Of a DNA stretch of 64,000 bases, positions 52,953-60,984 are shown piece after piece (within the stretch, counting starts at the first letter, position 1; each line of letters starts with the position of its first letter). The notes below the pieces were generated by a model. It worked only from the letters and a program-made list of their open reading frames with translations. It ran no database searches and was not told where the DNA came from. This DNA is from Priestia aryabhattai. Lineage in GTDB: Bacteria > Bacillota > Bacilli > Bacillales > Bacillaceae_H. The position numbers and the translations under genes are program-made. The stretch spans positions 124,001 through 188,000 of the forward strand of contig NZ_JAMBOQ010000002.1 in assembly GCF_023715685.1 (NCBI RefSeq), written 5' to 3'.

Positions 52953-54335
52953 TTAACTATTAAGTTCTTCAATAAAACTCATCAGTTCATGTTGTTTTTC
53001 AGGCATTTGAGTAACCTTATTTCGAGGTTCGACCGAAGGTTGATGAGTCCTCTTACGAGTTTCTCTCTCTTTTAAATACTCCTCTCTTTCCTTTTCCATC
53101 CTTTCTAGAAATCTCCTATGCTCCACTGTCACATAATCCCTTTCATCAACGTGGTGCTCATAAACTTTCATTGTGTCTGCTTTTGCACTCCAATTCATAT
53201 AAATTCGCAACCGTTCAATTGCCTTGTCCTGTTCTGTCTTATCCTTGTATTCTTCGCGAATCATCCGAATGCTACGGGTCACGAACCAATGACGAGTTTT
53301 ATGAATGTTGATTTTTATTTCTGCTTTGTCCGTGATAGTTGACCAATTTTTTAGAAAGGCATCATAAGTGTAGGGATTTCCATGCTGATTAAGAAATATG
53401 GGAGCTTCATCAGGCATGTTATTCATTTTCAAACCTTTTTTATCAACTTTCTTTCTCTCACCATGGATATAACGGTCAAGTAGTTTTAGTGTGTCATTAT
53501 CGACTTTTAAAAATTTTGTTCTTTTTCCATGGCTTCCTTTATTAAAGGTGGCAAACTCACCTTTATCATTCCTAGCACGATAGTCACCAAATGTGAGCTC
53601 AATGACCTCTCTTGCTCTTGCACCCGTTTGAAATAACATTCTAGTAATAATTTCATCTCTAAGTTTCCACTTACTATCATCTCCTGCTTTATAAATCATA
53701 AAGGGGAGGTGAGGGTCATCAATAATCTGAGGTTTCCACTCGCCATTTATAACCTTAAAAAAAGAGTCGGTTAATCTTCGAGCTCTTATAGGTAGTGGTT
53801 CTTCTGTACCTGCCTCTTTAGGCATTCTTGGCTTTCCTTCCCTCACGCCTTCTCTTTGGTCTCGGTGCTCTTCTAAAATAGCGTGTGCATCGATAAGTGG
53901 ATTGGGGTAAAGATATATCTTTACATGTATCATGATTTTATAAAAAAATTTTAAAGCACTTAACATCCTGCTGACCGTATTAGGGCTTTTCTGTGTTAAC
54001 TTGACATTGTAATACGTTTTGCTATCGCTTGTTGTAACCTTACAGTGAGCTTCATGCATTAAAAAATCCTCTATTGCTACTCGTACAATATGAGGTTCAT
54101 CATCCCACTTTACAGTTCTTCCTTGGTAATTACTGTCCGTATGCAGCCAGGTGAAAAAGGTATAGAGTGTTTTTAGATAGGATTCAGCACTGCTTTCTGC
54201 AATTCTGCCTAATGCCTCTTTATAAAAAACAGTGAGAGGCAAGAACGGTTTAAGATGTTTGTCCAATACAATTAACTTGAACTTCTTAGCCATTGCCCCT
54301 TCGGGGCATTTTACATGATGATACAAACTTCCCAT
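52953..54335 (-). CDS. tyrosine recombinase, TnpA-like
   Basis: A 460-residue integrase. An N-terminal SAM-like DNA-binding domain (about residues 40-150, SAESYLKTLYTFFTWLHTDS) precedes the catalytic domain. Catalytic residues visible: Arg-I in TGARAREVIELTFGDY, Lys in the beta hairpin KGSHGKRTKFLKV, H-x-x-R in HKTRHWFVTRS, Trp in YMNWSAKAD and Tyr in MKVYEHHV. All residues of the tyrosine-recombinase active site are therefore present. A charged C-terminal extension follows. AAAGGTGG is 10 bases before the ATG. It is probably the DNA-cleaving partner in a two-recombinase complex. Confidence 0.87.
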   Translation of the reverse strand: MGSLYHHVKCPEGAMAKKFKLIVLDKHLKPFLPLTVFYKEALGRIAESSAESYLKTLYTFFTWLHTDSNYQGRTVKWDDEPHIVRVAIEDFLMHEAHCKVTTSDSKTYYNVKLTQKSPNTVSRMLSALKFFYKIMIHVKIYLYPNPLIDAHAILEEHRDQREGVREGKPRMPKEAGTEEPLPIRARRLTDSFFKVINGEWKPQIIDDPHLPFMIYKAGDDSKWKLRDEIITRMLFQTGARAREVIELTFGDYRARNDKGEFATFNKGSHGKRTKFLKVDNDTLKLLDRYIHGERKKVDKKGLKMNNMPDEAPIFLNQHGNPYTYDAFLKNWSTITDKAEIKINIHKTRHWFVTRSIRMIREEYKDKTEQDKAIERLRIYMNWSAKADTMKVYEHHVDERDYVTVEHRRFLERMEKEREEYLKERETRKRTHQPSVEPRNKVTQMPEKQHELMSFIEELNS

Positions 54336-54351
54336 CGTTATCTAACCACCT

Positions 54352-54888
54352 TTATTCTTCTTTGAGCCAATTGTAGAGAGGGATGGTTCCTGTACGTTGT
54401 TCGTTTAAGGGTGACGATTTATAATCATGTTGAGTGAAATCGACTAATTTCTTTTTTTCTCCATTTGTAATCGGGTCTGGTATCCAGTTTTTCGTTTTAG
54501 CAGCTTTAACAAATTTGTAGGGGTCATCAATAGGTCTACTTTGCTGTCTTAAAATGAGGCAGATTTCAAGTGCACGTTCTAACGGTAAAGAAATCAAAAT
54601 TTTCTGAATATCCTCGGTAGGAGAAGCGAGAGTTGCTACTTGATATGCCAACTTAACTAATTCAGACTTATTGAAATCTTGAGAGGTAGTGGTCTTTTTA
54701 TCTTGAACTTTTTTTAGAGCAGTACCCGAAAGGGCTGCCACATCGCTTGAAGGTATCTTCCAACCTTCTTTGCGGCTGTTTTGGATGGCACCTGGAAACA
54801 TTCCATCTTTTATCTTTCTTTTTATCGTTTCTTCATTCTTGTAGCCCAAAAGGGCTGTTACTTCTTTAACCGAGAAATACTTTTCCAT
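54352..54888 (-). CDS. MerR-like helix-turn-helix protein of the element
   Basis: A 178-residue DNA-binding protein, first gene of the operon. It begins MEKYFSVKEVTALLGYKNEE and TIKRKIKDGMFPGAIQNSRK; this is the excisionase/MerR-type winged HTH with the GW-x-I-P-S-S-D-V recognition end. The remainder has a helical segment (KLAYQVATLASPTEDIQKILISLPLERALEICLILR) and a polar tail. It may act as directionality factor or repressor; the iterons at 55010-55088 lie 120-200 bases upstream of its start. TGGGGGGTC precedes the ATG. Confidence 0.75.
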   Translation of the reverse strand: MEKYFSVKEVTALLGYKNEETIKRKIKDGMFPGAIQNSRKEGWKIPSSDVAALSGTALKKVQDKKTTTSQDFNKSELVKLAYQVATLASPTEDIQKILISLPLERALEICLILRQQSRPIDDPYKFVKAAKTKNWIPDPITNGEKKKLVDFTQHDYKSSPLNEQRTGTIPLYNWLKEE

Positions 54889-55009
54889 AAAGACCCCCCA
54901 TGCTAATGAAAGAATTTAAGATAGTGTTAAACAAAATATATGTTCTATTTTATGTTAACTAATAAAGGAAGGTCAACCATTAATTACTATTTCGCTTCAA
55001 CTAGTAAGA

Positions 55010-55088
55010 TGTAGTAATAAAAGTGGTGATAAAAAGGTTAAATGTAGCGATAAAAGTCTCAATAAAACCACAAAATGTCGTGATAAAA
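55010..55088. repeat. right-end subterminal iterons (five copies, alternating 12/21-bp spacing)
   Basis: Starts are 55010 (TGTAGTAATAAAA), 55022 (AGTGGTGATAAAA), 55043 (TGTAGCGATAAAA), 55055 (AGTCTCAATAAAA) and 55076 (TGTCGTGATAAAA). The steps are 12, 21, 12 and 21 bases, so the pairs repeat every 33 bases, about three helical turns. The last copy is the exact inverse of the left-end iterons. This looks like a cooperative binding array for a recombinase or the HTH protein. Confidence 0.7.
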
Positions 55089-55150
55089 CGAAGAAAAAAT
55101 CATGAAAAAAAGGCGAATTAAGCAAAGTGCTGATACGCCTTAAAACTACA

Positions 55151-55161
55151 TTGTTAAACAA
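55151..55161. repeat. right attachment-site core (direct repeat)
   Basis: TTGTTAAACAA followed outside by CATGT, 66 bases before the end of the GGDEF gene. Confidence 0.7.
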
Positions 55162-55227
55162 CATGTGTCGTCGTGTAGTAATTACTAGATTTCTTTAATT
55201 ATCTTAAATTCAGTATTACATATTAGT

Positions 55228-56808
55228 TCAGGTTCTTTTTAGGATTTCTTTTATCTCTTCATACACACGTACTTGGTTGCGTCCGTTTTGTTTGGCAGAG
55301 TACAGGGCGATATCTGCTTTATTTAAAAGGTCATCTAATGTTTCATTTTCTTGTTTTGCTGCTTGTGCTACTCCAAGACTGAGCGTAACAGAAATGGTTC
55401 CTTCATTAATTAGTAAAGGCTGAGTCTCAACGTGCCTGCGAAGCTGATTGGCAAGGACTTCAGCTTCTGATGATGTATAGCCCTTTAGCGCGAGTACAAA
55501 CTCTTCACCGCCGTACCTAGCAAAAAGCGCTACTTGCGGTAATATGGACTGACAGGCTTTTACGACATGTACAAGCACTTGATCGCCGGCAGAATGACCA
55601 TACGTATCGTTCACTTTTTTAAAATAATCAATGTCAATTAAAAGAAACGTAAAAGAAGATGCGAACTTCTTTGCTTCATCGAATGCTTGCTTACTGTGCT
55701 GAAAAAAAGCTCTGCGATTATAAATTTGCGTGAGCTCATCGTAATAAGCTTGATTTTCAAGCTTCAGCTGAAGTCTTTTTAGCTCCGTAATATCTGTAAA
55801 AATAAGCAGCAAACCGTGACTATTGTTAGCATACTGCAAAGGGGAGGTACGAACTTGATACGTATACTGAGATTGATCCCAAGAAGAAAGCTGCAGCTCC
55901 TGGCTGCTTTTTGTATTTTCTAATGTAAAAGGAAATGAACTGCCCGATAACGTTAACCAAATATCAGCAAAACGTTTTCCAAACATCGATTTTTTCAGCT
56001 GCGGAAACATGTTCTTAGACGCTAGGTTAAATTCAATTAATCTATAAGCTTCATCAAGCACGATAACACCATCATTGATGCTGTTAAATATCGCGTCTTT
56101 AGCGATAGGCATGACCGTAAACATACGAGACGAGTTAATAGACCATAAATATAAGAAAGAAGAAACCCATAAAACCATAGGGACTGGATCAATTCCCTGC
56201 GGCGTAAAGCCCATTAAATAAATGAAAGCTGTGACCATGGGGACTAATTGACCAACCATCAATGCGATTAACTGCAGGCGGTAAGCTTTTGCTGTTTCCT
56301 TCCAGCGGTAAACGGCGAGCAAAAAAGCAACAAACATAGATGAAAAAATGAACATCCCATGAATCATGTACCATGTCCCAATTTCTTGATGAATGTAAGG
56401 AGCACCTAAAACTGGGTCAATTTCAAACACTCGGTAGTGAAGATGATGCCAGTCATTTGTTGCCACCATGATTAAACTAATAAAAGGAATGATAAAAAGT
56501 GCCAAAACATGTTTTTTTCTTACTTTTATGCCTACATACTGCATAACAAACAGCAGTCCTGCAGGAGGTGAAAAAGGCATGCCGATGTATTGAATGACGG
56601 TCCAAAATTTCATTTCCCCGAGGGTGACAGATAGTAAGCTAAATGCCGCACCAATACAATAAATAGTGGTGAAACCTGTATGAAGAATAAATAAATGCGC
56701 AATGTTGGCGTAGTGGTGTCGCTTAATAAATACATAAAAACACAAGTATAAATTAAGAACACCGGACGTGCAGATAAGCGTTATATAAGCTGTTAAATCT
56801 AAATTCAC
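55228..56808 (-). CDS. membrane diguanylate cyclase (7TM + PAS + GGDEF)
   Basis: A 526-residue protein. The first 225 residues hold about seven helices, like the histidine-kinase-associated 7TM domain. A PAS-like domain follows (about 230-345; INDGVIVLDEAYRLIEFNLASKNMF). The GGDEF domain runs from YYDELTQIYNRRAFFQ (about 362) to the end. The active site reads RYGGEEFVL, the catalytic GGEEF form, and DIDYFKKVNDTYGHSAGD is intact, so cyclic di-GMP synthesis is likely. No EAL domain. GTG start behind AGGGATACAATT. Signal sensed is unknown. Confidence 0.9.
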   Translation of the reverse strand: MNLDLTAYITLICTSGVLNLYLCFYVFIKRHHYANIAHLFILHTGFTTIYCIGAAFSLLSVTLGEMKFWTVIQYIGMPFSPPAGLLFVMQYVGIKVRKKHVLALFIIPFISLIMVATNDWHHLHYRVFEIDPVLGAPYIHQEIGTWYMIHGMFIFSSMFVAFLLAVYRWKETAKAYRLQLIALMVGQLVPMVTAFIYLMGFTPQGIDPVPMVLWVSSFLYLWSINSSRMFTVMPIAKDAIFNSINDGVIVLDEAYRLIEFNLASKNMFPQLKKSMFGKRFADIWLTLSGSSFPFTLENTKSSQELQLSSWDQSQYTYQVRTSPLQYANNSHGLLLIFTDITELKRLQLKLENQAYYDELTQIYNRRAFFQHSKQAFDEAKKFASSFTFLLIDIDYFKKVNDTYGHSAGDQVLVHVVKACQSILPQVALFARYGGEEFVLALKGYTSSEAEVLANQLRRHVETQPLLINEGTISVTLSLGVAQAAKQENETLDDLLNKADIALYSAKQNGRNQVRVYEEIKEILKRT

Positions 56809-56922
56809 AATTGTATCCCTCGATTAAGAAAGCATTTTTAGTTAAATGTAGCACAGTTGAAATAAAATGTGGATGTTTTATGTGGGAAAATAGTAGAGCC
56901 GGAGATAGTAGAGGGACTATAA

Positions 56923-57066
56923 GGCTTTATTTACGTGGATCAAGACGATGAAGGAAAGGGTACTCTTAAACGATCTAAAAAAGATTCCTTTTACTGGTAT
57001 CAACAAGTAATTGAGACAAATGGAGAAGATTTATCTTCACACAGAAAAGTCAAAGCTACACAGTAA
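56923..57066 (+). pseudogene. C-terminal remnant of a GH1 6-phospho-beta-glucosidase
   Basis: A 47-codon frame reads GFIYVDQDDEGKGTLKRSKK and DSFYWYQQVIETNGEDLS before its stop. This is the conserved C-terminus of glycoside hydrolase family 1 enzymes of the BglA/BglH type (YVD.D..G.GT..R..K.SF.WY..VI..NG..L). The rest of the roughly 470-codon gene is gone. It lies in the gap 56809-57157 and keeps its terminator. Confidence 0.75.
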
Positions 57067-57073
57067 AAAATAT

Positions 57074-57125
57074 ATGCCTGAAGACACCCAGATGAAGGAA
57101 CATCGCGTGTCTTCAGGCATGTTTT
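57074..57125 (+). terminator. intrinsic terminator after the GH1 remnant
   Basis: ATGCCTGAAGACAC and GTGTCTTCAGGCAT form a 14-bp stem with a 19-base loop. It may now also end the PHP-phosphatase transcript from the other side. Confidence 0.7.
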
Positions 57126-57157
57126 CATTGGTGTACAGTCTATTTAAGTTCACCGTT

Positions 57158-57976
57158 TTACAAAGGTGCCACCTGCATTTTTTTCTGTCTAAAAAAGACC
57201 CAATCTGTAAAGCCTATTTCTTTAAGGCGCTTTTTTACCAATTCAAAGTCGTCACCAATGCGTTCTGGGTCATGGGCATCGGAGCCAAATGTAATGTTTA
57301 CCCCGTAGTGCAGTGCTCTTTCTAAGATATCGTCTGCAGGGTACCAGCCTCCGCAGTCTTTGGTCTTGCCTGATGTATTCACTTCTATGGCAATGTCATG
57401 TGCTGAAATCACTTTTAGCGTCTGATCAATTACAGCTGTCTGGATGGAAGAAAAAGAGGGATAGAATCCTTTCATAGCATCAATATGACCAAGGATCTGA
57501 AACATTCTGCTCCGAGCGGATTCTTCGATCAATTGATAATACGTTTCTTTCGTGCGCTGTTTTTCTTGCTGAGAAAGTCCTTCCCAACGCGTCTTATGAA
57601 AGATACTAATTTCATCAACTTGATGGACAGAGCCAATTATGTAGTCAAACGGATATTTTTTATAGTTGCTTTGGTATATCCCCGCATAATCCGGAAAGAA
57701 ATCAGACTCCACACCTAACAGCACTTCAATTTTTTCTTTATATTCTTCTTTTAGTTTCAAAATCTCAGCTACATATCCGGAGAATGCGCTTTTTCCCATA
57801 GCAATGTGAGGGTACGGCTGGTCTTCTTCGCTCGCAAAATAAGGAGAATGATCCGAAATCCCAATGATGTCAAGGCCTTTATCAATAGATGCCTCTATAT
57901 AATCTCGAATCGTTCCGCGAGCATGTCCGCATCGGTCGTGATGGGTATGAAAATCAAATTTTAAATCAGCGTTCAT
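57158..57976 (-). CDS. histidinol-phosphatase, PHP type
   Basis: A 272-residue PHP-domain phosphatase; the family removes phosphate from L-histidinol phosphate, the penultimate step of histidine synthesis. FDFHTHHDRCGHARGTIRDYIE (about residues 7-28) holds the H-x-H, IIGISDHSPYF the next ligands (about 38-48), GVESDFF the bridging Glu (about 95), GSVHQVDE (about 120), LGHIDAMKGFYP (about 165) and FGSDAHDPERIGDDFE (about 230) the rest. The metal site is thus complete. AGAGGTGATTATAA precedes the ATG. No his genes are adjacent, so other phosphate esters are possible. Confidence 0.82.
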   Translation of the reverse strand: MNADLKFDFHTHHDRCGHARGTIRDYIEASIDKGLDIIGISDHSPYFASEEDQPYPHIAMGKSAFSGYVAEILKLKEEYKEKIEVLLGVESDFFPDYAGIYQSNYKKYPFDYIIGSVHQVDEISIFHKTRWEGLSQQEKQRTKETYYQLIEESARSRMFQILGHIDAMKGFYPSFSSIQTAVIDQTLKVISAHDIAIEVNTSGKTKDCGGWYPADDILERALHYGVNITFGSDAHDPERIGDDFELVKKRLKEIGFTDWVFFRQKKMQVAPL

Positions 57977-58175
57977 TTATAATCACCTCTGTTATCTTTT
58001 TATGTAGTTTATAGAATATTCTACAAAGAAACAACGTATCCCCCCATAGAAATGGATTAAGAGAATATTTCTTGGGTTTGCCGCTGTCCCATATAATAAA
58101 AAGATTGTACAGAAACAAATTATTTTATTTAATTTGCTGCAAAAATTGAAATGGAATCCATACCAAAAGTTACAT

Positions 58176-58204
58176 TTGATTTGGCTCATTAAAATGCATA
58201 TACT
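58176..58204 (+). promoter_or_regulatory. sigma-A promoter of rnpB
   Basis: TTGATT (58176-58181) and TATACT (58199-58204) with a 17-base spacer place the start at about 58211, just before the RNase P RNA. Confidence 0.7.
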
Positions 58205-58213
58205 ACTAATACA

Positions 58214-58630
58214 CGATCTGAAATAACGTTCAGGTAATCGCTGCATCATTTGATGTAGAGGAAAGTCCATGCTCGCACGGTGCTGAGATGCCCGTAGTGT
58301 TCGTGCCTAGTGAAAAAATAAGCTAGGGCAGCTTGGCTTATAGCTTAGCTGACGGCGGGAAAAACCACCTAAGTCTTCGGATATGGTCGAGTATCCCTGA
58401 AAGTGCCACAGTGACGAAGCTTTGCTGGAAACAGCAAAGGTGGAACGCGGTAAACCCCACGAGCGAGAAACCCAAACAATGGTAGGGGAACTGTCTCTAA
58501 GGAATCAAACGGAGAGACGGACGATTACATGCGTAATCGTAGATAGATGATTACCGCCTGAGTACGAGAATAAAATCGCTTGCAGTACAAAGGTACAAAA
58601 CATGGCTTATCGAACGTTGTTGAAACAGAG
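58214..58630 (+). ncRNA. rnpB: RNase P RNA, class B
   Basis: The catalytic RNA of RNase P, which trims tRNA 5' ends. Sequence blocks agree with B. subtilis rnpB: GAGGAAAGTCCATGCTCGCA, CGGTGCTGAGATGCCCGTAG, GAAAGTGCCACAGTGACGAA, GTGGAACGCGGTAAACCCC, GAGCGAGAAACCCAAA, and TACAAAACATGGCTTA near the 3' end. The ends pair as helix P1 (AACGTTC with GAACGTT, extended by CTG/CAG). Boundaries are set from P1 and the promoter and are good to a few bases. Confidence 0.95.
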
Positions 58631-58654
58631 ACTGACTACACAATATGTAACCAT

Positions 58655-58681
58655 AACAAACCAATGAGGTTTGTTTTTTTA
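58655..58681 (+). terminator. intrinsic terminator of rnpB
   Basis: AACAAACC and GGTTTGTT form an 8-bp stem with a 5-base loop and a run of T residues. Confidence 0.85.
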
Positions 58682-58823
58682 TTTGTTATTCTTTCAAACA
58701 TCCTCGAGCATGTTTCCATTTTTTATAGTAACACCGACTATTTATAATGTATAATTCATTATAATTATATTTTCCATACATACATGTAATGAGTAGAGCC
58801 GCTTGATAAGGAGATGGTACGAA

Positions 58824-59708
58824 GTGGAATGGCAGCAGTTTAAATATTTTCAAACGCTAGCACGTACGCAGCATATGACGCGCGCAGCAGAAGAGCTATT
58901 GATTACTCAGCCTGCGCTCAGTCGTTCAATCGCTCGTTTTGAAGAGGAAGTAGGAGCGCCGTTATTTGATCGGCAAGGACGTTCCATTCGATTAAATCAA
59001 TATGGTAAAGTTTTTTTGAAGCGTGTAGATAACATGATGAAAGAATTTGATAAAGGACAAGAGGAGATTCAAGCGCTGCTAGATCCTGAAAAAGGGCAGG
59101 TGTCACTTGGATTTTTACATACGCTCAGCACAGATTTGATTCCAGATTTAATTGCTTCGTTTCGCTGTGCATATCCTAAGGTGAATTTTCAGCTGAGACA
59201 AAGCCCTTCTCACGTTCTTCTTGAGCAGCTGCAGCTCGGCGAATTAGATCTTTGTTTGATTGCGCCAATGGAAGAGAAATCGTTCATTAAGTGGCAGCAT
59301 CTTTGGAGTGAAGAGCTGTTTGTGATTGTGCCGAAAAATCATCGGTATGCTGATCGTAAAAGTATCGCACTAGAAGAAATTGCTAAAGAATCATTTATTC
59401 ACTTAAAAGAAGGTTTTTCCCTTCGTCTCACGTTTGAGCAGTTATTTGAAGAGACGGGGGGAATGCCTAACATAATGTTTGAAGGAGAGGAAGCTGATAC
59501 CGTAGCAGGACTTGTAGGAGCCGGCTTAGGAATTTCTATCCTTCCAGATTTACACGGAATAGATCAAAGTAAAATAGTAAAAATCCCATTAGCTAAAGCT
59601 AATTGCCACCGAGTAATTGGATTGGCATGGATTGAAGGAAGATATCTATCACCGGCTGCTAAACAGTTTAAAAAATTTGTTTTACATAAATTTAATGACA
59701 AGAAATAA
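58824..59708 (+). CDS. LysR family transcriptional regulator
   Basis: A 294-residue regulator. The N-terminal winged HTH reads WQQFKYFQTLARTQHMTRAAEELLITQPALSRSIARFEEEVGAPLF (residues 3-48), standard for LysR. The effector domain starts at GQVSLGFLHTLSTDLIPDLIASF (about 91) and includes DLCLIAPME and VAGLVGAGLGISILPD (about 230-245). The GTG at 58824 follows AAGGAGATGGTACGAA. There is no divergent neighbour, since rnpB lies upstream on the same strand, so its target is not obvious. Confidence 0.9.
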   Translation: MEWQQFKYFQTLARTQHMTRAAEELLITQPALSRSIARFEEEVGAPLFDRQGRSIRLNQYGKVFLKRVDNMMKEFDKGQEEIQALLDPEKGQVSLGFLHTLSTDLIPDLIASFRCAYPKVNFQLRQSPSHVLLEQLQLGELDLCLIAPMEEKSFIKWQHLWSEELFVIVPKNHRYADRKSIALEEIAKESFIHLKEGFSLRLTFEQLFEETGGMPNIMFEGEEADTVAGLVGAGLGISILPDLHGIDQSKIVKIPLAKANCHRVIGLAWIEGRYLSPAAKQFKKFVLHKFNDKK

Positions 59709-59721
59709 AGGTATTTCATAG

Positions 59722-59751
59722 ACTAGGCTATTTGCAAACCTAGTGCTTTTT
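59722..59751. terminator. terminator between convergent LysR and HTH genes
   Basis: ACTAGG and CCTAGT form a short stem with an 11-base loop, followed by six T residues on the plus strand. The T run overlaps the end of the minus-strand gene. Confidence 0.6.
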
Positions 59752-60279
59752 TCTTTTAAATAACCTTTTTAAAATCGATCTCTTTTTACCTACTACGCTG
59801 CTTTCTTTTGAAGCTTCTACTAATTCTGAAATGGCCTGCTGTTCACGCAAGCTTTTGCGCATGGATTGAATAAGCTGCTTATCTTTTTCCTGAAGAATTT
59901 GTTTTGTATCAGGCTCTTGTTGAGGTGAAGGCTGTACCGGCAGTTCAGGAGATGTCTGCTGCTGGTTGTCTGCCACCGGTTGGTCTACTGCTTCAGCTTT
60001 GTCTTCAGCTGATTCTAGAGACACAGCAGCTTGATCCTTGCTTATAGTTAAAGAAAATTCTTTTTGCAGCGATTCATTGATTTCTTCTGCTTGATAGCCC
60101 TCATCATAAAGCTGCTTGATTTTCAGTAAAACGTTCGTAGCCGTAGCTTCATATTGTTTTGGTCGATGATCTTCTTTTTGTATAAAGAAATATTGAAATT
60201 TATCTATATATCTTCTGATGGTTGAAGCAGGAATACTCGTTTCTTCAGATAACTCTTTTACACTAAGCCATTTTGTCAT
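59740..60279 (-). CDS. MerR-like DNA-binding protein (DUF3967/RacA-like)
   Basis: A 179-residue protein. The N-terminal HTH reads MTKWLSVKELSEETSIPAST and IRRYIDKFQYFF, then KQYEATATNVLLKIKQLYDEGYQAEEINESLQKEF (about residues 41-75). A polar, Gln/Pro-rich linker follows (about 95-125), then a helical, Lys-rich C-terminus ending LKRLFKRKKH. The layout is that of Bacillus HTH proteins with a coiled-coil tail, such as DUF3967 proteins and RacA. A DNA-binding or chromosome-organising role is likely. AGTGGTGAGAAAA precedes the ATG. Confidence 0.65.
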   Translation of the reverse strand: MTKWLSVKELSEETSIPASTIRRYIDKFQYFFIQKEDHRPKQYEATATNVLLKIKQLYDEGYQAEEINESLQKEFSLTISKDQAAVSLESAEDKAEAVDQPVADNQQQTSPELPVQPSPQQEPDTKQILQEKDKQLIQSMRKSLREQQAISELVEASKESSVVGKKRSILKRLFKRKKH

Positions 60280-60421
60280 TTTCTCACCACTTTTTAAATG
60301 ATTACTTATTCGTCATCAATTTGAAATCATACTAGTATCTACTTTTTATCTTATCATGTAACGCTTCTAAGTACCTTGCTGTGTTGATTTCTGTAACGTT
60401 TTTATAATCACAGTGTCATAA

Positions 60422-60586
60422 ATGAGGTATAAGCTGCCACTCGCACAAAGATTTGTTAGTGGAAGAATAGGAAATGATCAGCAAACATTTATCCGAAGTA
60501 TATTGAACAATGATGAGCGTACTGCTTATATATTATCTTATAATGTTGCTGAAGAAAAATCGAGTGATTACTTCACTGTTTATTGA
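60422..60586 (+). CDS. short open frame, unknown
   Basis: A 54-codon frame beginning MRYKLPLAQRFVSGRIGNDQ and QTFIRSILNNDERTAYILSY. Its composition looks protein-like, but there is no ribosome binding site. It may be a small gene or the remnant of a larger one. It is the only content I find in the gap 60280-60630. Confidence 0.3.
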   Translation: MRYKLPLAQRFVSGRIGNDQQTFIRSILNNDERTAYILSYNVAEEKSSDYFTVY

Positions 60587-60630
60587 TTATGGTAATGTTG
60601 TACTAAAGAAGAGATAAAAGGAGGGATGAG

Positions 60631-60945
60631 GTGAGTTTTACAGAACGAGCAGTAGCTATCATTAAACAAATACCCCGTGGAAAAGTAATGACATACGGAC
60701 AAATTGCCCGCCTGGCTGGAAGTCCGCGAGGTGCAAGACAAGTTGTAAGAGTTTTGCACTCGATGAGTAAAAAACATAAACTGCCTTGGCACAGAGTTAT
60801 CAATTCCAAAGGAGAAATTGGATTGAAAGACGAAGAAATGCATCTTGTTCAAAAACTTTCCCTTGAAGCGGAAGGGATACTCGTTTCTTCGGATGGAAAA
60901 CTTGATCTTAAACTCTATCTGTATGAACCTGACTTGCATAAATGA
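60631..60945 (+). CDS. alkyltransferase-like protein (MGMT-type, Cys replaced by Trp)
   Basis: A 104-residue protein with only the DNA-binding domain of O6-alkylguanine-DNA alkyltransferases. IKQIPRGKVMTYGQIARLAGSPRGARQVVR (about residues 11-40) holds the HTH and the arginine finger (R-x-V-x-x). The active-site P-C-H-R is P-W-H-R (PWHRVIN, about 54). The alkyl-acceptor Cys is lost, so it cannot remove alkyl groups. Such ATL proteins flag O6-alkylguanine for nucleotide excision repair. The GTG follows AAAGGAGGGATGAG. Confidence 0.88.
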   Translation: MSFTERAVAIIKQIPRGKVMTYGQIARLAGSPRGARQVVRVLHSMSKKHKLPWHRVINSKGEIGLKDEEMHLVQKLSLEAEGILVSSDGKLDLKLYLYEPDLHK

Positions 60946-60984
60946 CAAAAAGGCTATCTATTTCAGATAGCTTTTTTGTCATTT
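60940..60984. terminator. bidirectional terminator between convergent genes
   Basis: AAATGACAAAAA..GCTATCT and AGATAGC..TTTTTTGTCATTT form a long stem with A and T runs. It is shared by the ATL and LysE genes. Confidence 0.85.

Larger units (their letters stand above)
50187..55161 (-). mobile_element. cargo-less Tn554-like tyrosine-recombinase element
   Basis: A unit of about 5 kb bounded by direct repeats TTGTTAAACAA (50187-50197 and 55151-55161). It holds four minus-strand genes only: a MerR-like HTH protein, two large tyrosine recombinases and a small basic protein. The order recombinase-large recombinase-small protein matches Tn554 tnpA-tnpB-tnpC. Removing the element and one repeat rejoins ACATG and CATGT around the repeat, restoring a palindrome with 10-bp arms. 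Iterated subterminal motifs lie inside both ends. No resistance or other cargo gene is present, and all four frames are intact. Confidence 0.8.

Noticed and set aside
60580..60948. Minus-strand frame of 122 codons over the ATL gene
   Set aside because: Antisense shadow of a clear MGMT-type domain; no start signal.
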